From Hypomesus transpacificus (lineage: Eukaryota; Chordata; Actinopteri; Osmeriformes; Osmeridae): a stretch of 64,000 bases of DNA. The translations under genes were made by a program, and so were the position numbers. Location of the stretch: the NCBI RefSeq assembly GCF_021917145.1, contig NC_061074.1:11475051-11539050 (forward strand), in the 5' to 3' direction. Below are positions 61,263-64,000 of this stretch, piece after piece. A model generated the notes under the pieces. It did no database searches and was not told the origin of the DNA. It saw only the letters and a list, made by a program, of their open reading frames with translations. The stretch's first letter is position 1; every line of letters begins with the position of its first letter.

Positions 61263-61489
61263 CGAGTACAAGTAGCTAGGTTAGTTGTAAATGATTTAAA
61301 TCACTAACCAACAAGTGCAACAAGTCCCTCAATAGGTGTCATTGTGTTTCTGGAGGAAATAAACTAACGTCTGATCAACTATTGCGTTCCACAGATTAAA
61401 ATATTGCCTGTAATAAAAAGACAGACAACATTTTTGTCTTTTAAATCCCAAAACAAAATCCAGTTTTTTTTGTGCAGCAGGGATTCTGC

Positions 61490-61750
61490 ATATTCCTTGT
61501 AATGTGTGTTTGTCAGGATCCTCTACGGCCCTTGCCGGCCCCCACTGCCATCCCCAAAGTCATCAATGATTTGAATCATCTTAATTGTTTTATTTTTTAA
61601 ATTGTTACTTCTTAGGATTAGTTAGACTACTGTACTTTTTAACTTTTTGATTGAAGATCCGTTTATGTTTATTGTTTGCACCTTCCGGCCACAATAAATT
61701 CTGTGTTCGTGTAAACCTACATGGCAAATAAAATCAAATTCTGATACTGA
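61490..61750 (+). mobile_element. LINE 3' end (Rex1-like)
   Basis: The text tatgtttattgtttgcacct and ending attctgatactgattct parallels the 3' end of the LINE at 32060/35300. Only the tail is present. Confidence 0.65.
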
Positions 61751-62540
61751 TTCTAACTTGTGGCTTAGATGCGCCAGACCAACCAACAACTCCAACTATG
61801 ACCGAGGCAATGTCAAAGGTCACCCATAGGGAACATAATATGGGACTAGGAGTTAGCTGAAGAGAAATGACCAGCGTAGCAACAGTGGCCACAGCAATGT
61901 TTTGGATGGTGTTACTAATGTAACAGACGTGGCTAAGCTCCATCAGAGGTATACGGTCCGATGATCGCCACTCGCTGGGCTCGAACACGCCTCCTCTGAC
62001 CTGCCAAGCGCGACCACTACCAGCTACGCCAACGAAAAGCTAGCTCTTCGTTGAAGCGGATGGCCTGTTATATACTTGAGGACTGAGTTTTACCGATTCA
62101 CACCCGTTACATTATCAATGACTGCATATTAATCAAAGCAAATTAAAGCACGGTGGTAGACAACCAAGGCCTTAGGACAGTCTTTAGCTGTATTTCTGAA
62201 CTCATTAAGCATGTCCTTTACATCAATGGCTGTCCGAATATCAACAGTCTGGACAAACATTCTCCAGGCATAAATATGCCCTTCAGTCACTGAAAAGTTC
62301 ACATCCTGTCTAAAAGCTTGTGTGGCAGGTGAAAAATAGATTATCATTGGTTAGATGTTTGCTCCAGGATCACAATGACTCTTATTGAGAGACTTGTTGC
62401 TCTTGTTGGATAGCTGTAACTGACTTAAAACTATTGTACTGCTGTGTAATATATTTTTTGTTGCTTGCTTTTTTCCACAGGTAAACCCTCGCACTTTTTC
62501 GAGGTTCATGTTGTCTAATTTGTATCTTGTTTAACTATTA
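61751..62540. other. Intergenic, no gene recognised
   Basis: A short minus-strand open frame (62347-62129, with NFSVTEGHIYAWRMFVQ) looks protein-like but matches no family I can name. A tRNA-like B box (ggctcgaacacgcc) occurs at about 61979. Confidence 0.35.
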
Positions 62541-62544
62541 ACTA

Positions 62545-62645
62545 ATATTTGGGGCTATCTCGTTGTTATGATCAGTGACCGATGCACTTTTGTAAAGCTC
62601 TGTTTTGGAAGTCGCTTTGGATAAAAGTGTCTGCTAAATTGATAA
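62545..62645. repeat. Foldback-type repeat, right arm only
   Basis: It carries gggctatctcgttgttatga and gaagtcgctttggataaa, the right arm of the 11617-12013 family. Confidence 0.65.
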
Positions 62646-62649
62646 ATGT

Positions 62650-62770
62650 AAATGTAGATCAAGTTCAAGTATTTTATTGTCAGATGGACAGAACAACACA
62701 AGGTCAGACTGGGCACTGAAGTTCTTGGAACAAGACAACGCAAAGCAACCTGGCATAACATAACATAAGT
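62650..62770 (-). mobile_element. LINE 3' tail-like fragment
   Basis: caagttcaagtattttattg and gtcagatggacagaac read as a reversed LINE 3' tail next to the foldback arm. Low information. Confidence 0.4.
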
Positions 62771-62794
62771 ATTCAGTTTAACATAGATGACATT

Positions 62795-62945
62795 GTATGT
62801 GGGTGTGTGTGTGTGTGACACAGAGACAGTGTGAGTATATGTGTGTGTGTGAGAGAGTGTGTGTATGTGTGTGTGAGAGATAATGTATGTGTGTGAGAGA
62901 GTGTGTGTATGTATGTGTGTCTGTGTCTGTGTGTGTGTGTGAGAC
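62795..62945. repeat. (GT)n compound microsatellite
   Basis: GT runs broken by GAGA motifs. Long open frames of His-Thr across it are artefacts. Confidence 0.92.
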
Positions 62946-63162
62946 CTTGCCTCGGGCACCAAATGTGCTAGGACCAGCACTGAAGCGAGCGACATTTAGA
63001 ATACATTCAGGATATATCAATGTTAGAATTGTTGTAGTTACAATATAATTTCCCCCCCTTAAATTCTTAAACACAGTTTCAAATATGGGATCCACTTTTT
63101 TCCTTTCACCTTTGAACCCACTTCTGTAGTTGCAGTATTTCTTCTTGGGTCTGTCTTTGACA

Positions 63163-63741
63163 CTAATAACCTTTTCTTTCAACAGGCACAATTCTGAGTT
63201 CATTTTTACACCCAGCTAAAGGTCCAAAGAAAGGAAACAGTTCCTTGGTAGATCTCTCAGAGAAAGAGAAGGAGTGGATGTGATACCTCTTCTCCACGTT
63301 GAAGAAAGTGACTCTCTGATTCTCAATGTCCAGAAACACTCCCAGAGTAGCAGGTGTCAGTTCTGAAGGCAGAACAGCATGTGGTTCCTCAACAGTCTGC
63401 AGAACTTCTCTCTCAGTCTGCAGCACTTCTCTCTCAGTCTGCAGCATTCCGTCCTCAAAACGGATTCTCCAGTAGCCGTTGTCTGGGCGGGTGGAGATAT
63501 CCGACCCCCTGTTCTCAGGGTCTTGGGCGACTCCCACACTCCACTGTGTGTTGTTTCCCAGATCAACCTCCCAGTAATGTCTCCCTGAAGTGTAGCCTTT
63601 CTCTCCCAGCACACACTGAGCTTCCAGAAACCTCTTGTGTTTGGTCAGTTGTTTAAGTGGAGATCCTTGGAAGCTCACCGACCTGTTGTCGTCTGATAAA
63701 CGCAGCCCTGGGTGTGCAGTGTCTGGGTCAAGGGTGATGTC
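63163..63741 (-). CDS. Butyrophilin-like gene, copy 2: PRY-SPRY exon (gene continues past the window)
   Basis: The exon after an acceptor (tcacagag/GACATC) encodes TLDPDTAHPGLRLSDDNRSV, YTSGRHYWEVDLGNNTQWSV and LGVFLDIENQRVTFFNVEKR, ending ERKGY. It is about 95 percent identical to copy 1 by eye and fully open. It shares the unusual LQTEREV heptad repeat in the middle of SPRY. Intron sequence up to 64000 is also homologous to copy 1 (57605-57850). Upstream exons lie outside. Confidence 0.82.
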   Translation of the reverse strand, partial: DITLDPDTAHPGLRLSDDNRSVSFQGSPLKQLTKHKRFLEAQCVLGEKGYTSGRHYWEVDLGNNTQWSVGVAQDPENRGSDISTRPDNGYWRIRFEDGMLQTEREVLQTEREVLQTVEEPHAVLPSELTPATLGVFLDIENQRVTFFNVEKRYHIHSFSFSERSTKELFPFFGPLAGCKNELRIVPVERKGY

Positions 63742-64000
63742 CTCTGTGATGAAGAAGAAACTAGTTTATTGTGTACTTTGGTTATTTAAATGTTTTGAGC
63801 ACTTATCCACAAGTGGAGATTTATTCCAGTAATTCTAGAAGTACAGTAGAAAGGATAATGTTCCACAGTGTTGCACAGTGAAAGAATACTATACCTGCGT
63901 GCTCCAACATTAAGCCCCAAACTGAGTGAAAAAAAAAGTTTGTTTTATTAGGCCAGCTGATCCAGGTCCAGTTAAAAGACTAGAGCCAAAGTACAACACA

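Noticed and set aside
62555..62995. Open frame with His-Thr-rich protein near 62.8 kb
   Set aside because: Encoded by a GT microsatellite with stops on either side; no domain.

Overview
The window is eukaryotic and reads as a teleost fish genome: split genes with GT-AG introns, fish-type TRIM and butyrophilin-like immune genes, L2 and Rex1-like LINEs, a tRNA-headed SINE and many Tc1/mariner elements. One dispersed repeat (14467-14598 and 16477-16790) looks like a family I associate with salmonids, pikes and smelts, so a protacanthopterygian is plausible but not proven. No bacterial features, rRNA, convincing tRNA gene or CRISPR array were seen.

The backbone is a head-to-tail array of partial copies of one gene, recognised as cspp1 (centrosome and spindle pole associated protein 1), all on the minus strand. 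Unit R1 spans about 2630-11056. R2 starts at 13558, is cut at about 20581 by some 20 kb of foreign DNA, and resumes at about 40711-47044. R3 spans 47045-55254. R4 (55255 to about 56680) is truncated. R1 and R3 each hold three tandem copies of a three-exon module. Reading frame and splice sites are kept through most exons, but R1 and R3 share a frameshift in the first visible exon, and R1-R3 share a stop codon in a late exon. Because the units are paralogous, they provide empty sites that prove several insertions: a SINE, two TA-flanked mariners, a 9-bp-TSD element and an L2 tail.

The 20-kb interruption of R2 holds, left to right: self-nested K elements carrying a RecQ-like helicase exon; a Myb/SANT-like exon; a pogo-type transposon; an L2 3' end; an intact six-exon TRIM gene (25961-28666); a Rex1-like LINE; a 3.2-kb DNA transposon with about 290-bp inverted repeats and an 8-bp TSD that carries G2E3-like exons and lies inside the LINE 3' UTR; two C-type-lectin exon remnants; and a pair of interleaved THAP genes. 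A broken copy of the THAP pair lies at the left end, directly before R1. Just right of the interruption, 40902-46105 is a four-deep nest of transposons.

The right end (57032-64000) holds two tandem butyrophilin-like genes on the minus strand. The first is nearly complete from signal peptide to PRY-SPRY, but its V-set exon is frameshifted and an intron carries a solo LTR. The second runs off the window. The only gene here that appears fully intact is the TRIM gene. The THAP gene at 38599-39356 is intact if a GC-AG intron is allowed.
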